A stretch of 6,677 nucleotides of DNA, taken from assembly GCA_946480685.1 (NCBI GenBank), contig CAMLLI010000248.1, positions 1 through 6,677 on the forward strand, in the 5' to 3' direction. The notes below the pieces were generated by a model, which worked only from the letters and a program-made list of their open reading frames with translations, made no database searches and was not told the origin of the DNA. Source of the stretch: an uncultured Flammeovirgaceae bacterium. GTDB lineage: Bacteria; Bacteroidota; Bacteroidia; Cytophagales; Cyclobacteriaceae. This document shows, piece by piece, positions 5,924 to 6,677 of this stretch; position 1 is the first letter of the stretch; every line of letters starts with the position of its first letter. A program made the position numbers and the translations under genes.

Positions 5924-6677
5924 TTATAGATCGAGTTTAAGACCGGCACGTGTCCACCACGAATAGAATTCACGTTGGATATAGTGGTTCTCGTGGCCCT
6001 GGTATACTTCGAATGGCTGGTTGGTGATGTTCAGAAATTCCGCAAAGAAACGCAGCTTCGGACTGATGGTGATTGTAGTAGTGGCGTCCATTTGAATGCG
6101 GTCTTTTACATACAGATCTTCGCTCGCATCGCCACCAATCTCGCTGATATACTCTCCGTTGAAGTTTGCGCTTACGCGGAAGTTGAAACGACCAAGGTCG
6201 TAACCCAGCGATAAGTTTCCTACATGCTTCGCCTGGCCAGGCAGTCTGATCTCTTCGTTATCATTGCTGTTGTTGCGCGATTGAATTTCAGCGTTCGATG
6301 ACGTAAGCGTATAGTTTGCATATATACTCAGGCCTTTCAAAACACCCGGCAGAAACGTAAGGTTTTGTTGATATGCTACTTCAAAGCCTAACAGCGAAGC
6401 CGCTTCACCGTTACGTGCTTGTGTAATTTCAATTACCTGTCCATCGGAACCCGGATATTGACTGCTTTCAAATCTGCGGTTGAAAATGAAATCGGTAAGA
6501 CGCTTGTAGAATACACCACCGGATACTATACCGACACTGCCAAAATATTTTTCAGCCAGGATATCGATGTTCGTAGCACCAACGGGTTTTAACTGCGAAT
6601 TACCAATAGTGCCTTCGCGTTCGTTGATGTTTATTTCCTGGGCCGGTATAATATCGCTGAAGTTAGGACGGGCATAG
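5924..6677 (-). CDS. TonB-dependent outer membrane receptor (partial, C-terminal 250 residues)
   Basis: The frame is open from the right edge to the TAA at 5926-5924, giving 250 residues of the C-terminal beta-barrel; the signal peptide, plug domain and TonB box lie outside the window. Typical barrel segments read in order: NSQLKPVGATNIDILAEKYF, then GSVGIVSGGVFYKRLTDFIF, then LLGFEVAYQQNLTFLPGVLK, GLSIYANYTLTSS, a late strand with FAEFLNITNQPFEVYQG, and the end REFYSWWTRAGLKLDL. The LNITNQPFEVYQG block and the ending resemble non-SusC receptors of the Bacteroidota with a carboxypeptidase-like N-terminal domain. Such receptors import chelated metals or other large solutes using TonB energy. 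No SusD-type gene follows; instead the acidic lipoprotein starts 17 nt downstream, with the phytase after it. The context suggests phytate, metal-phytate or a phytate breakdown product as the ligand, but the sequence itself does not show the substrate. Confidence 0.95.
   Translation of the reverse strand, partial: YARPNFSDIIPAQEININEREGTIGNSQLKPVGATNIDILAEKYFGSVGIVSGGVFYKRLTDFIFNRRFESSQYPGSDGQVIEITQARNGEAASLLGFEVAYQQNLTFLPGVLKGLSIYANYTLTSSNAEIQSRNNSNDNEEIRLPGQAKHVGNLSLGYDLGRFNFRVSANFNGEYISEIGGDASEDLYVKDRIQMDATTTITISPKLRFFAEFLNITNQPFEVYQGHENHYIQREFYSWWTRAGLKLDL

Noticed and set aside
6338..6340. A start codon near 6340 that would make the receptor C-terminus a separate 138-aa protein.
   Set aside because: The same frame continues upstream without a stop to the window edge and encodes typical receptor barrel sequence, so the TTG there is internal.

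Overview
The window looks like chromosomal DNA of a member of the Bacteroidota. The reasons are a candidate promoter of the Bacteroidota type (TTG, 20 nt, TAnnTTTG), lipoproteins of the type common in this phylum, no clear Shine-Dalgarno sequences at the starts, and a TonB-dependent receptor whose C-terminus resembles Bacteroidota receptors. Base composition is moderate and ATA isoleucine codons are frequent. The order or genus cannot be fixed from this sequence. Six protein genes fill almost the whole window; no tRNA, rRNA, CRISPR array or insertion sequence was seen.

Region A (1-3719) is regulatory. On the minus strand, rpoN (sigma-54) is followed after 41 nt by a response regulator of the NtrC type, cut by the left window edge, so a sigma factor and a probable sigma-54 activator share an operon. 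Divergent from rpoN, on the plus strand, lies a membrane histidine kinase with a CHASE3-like sensor. The divergent intergenic region (2134-2318) holds two minus-strand promoter candidates for rpoN: a housekeeping Bacteroidota promoter (2230-2260) and, closer to the gene, a sequence with correctly spaced -24 GG and -12 GC elements of a sigma-54 promoter (2169-2185). The second raises the possibility that rpoN controls itself.

Region B (3723-6677) is a minus-strand nutrient-uptake cluster read in the order TonB-dependent receptor (5' end outside the window), very acidic lipoprotein, beta-propeller phytase lipoprotein. The likely joint job is capture of phytate (inositol hexakisphosphate) or its calcium or iron complexes at the cell surface, release of phosphate, and TonB-driven import of a product or complex. 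The acidic lipoprotein matches no family I recognise and is the most novel protein here.

The two regions converge: the kinase and phytase stop codons are only 3 bp apart. A perfect 14-bp inverted repeat lies inside the end of the kinase gene. A second strong hairpin with a UUCG loop lies between the acidic lipoprotein and phytase genes and could set their expression ratio.
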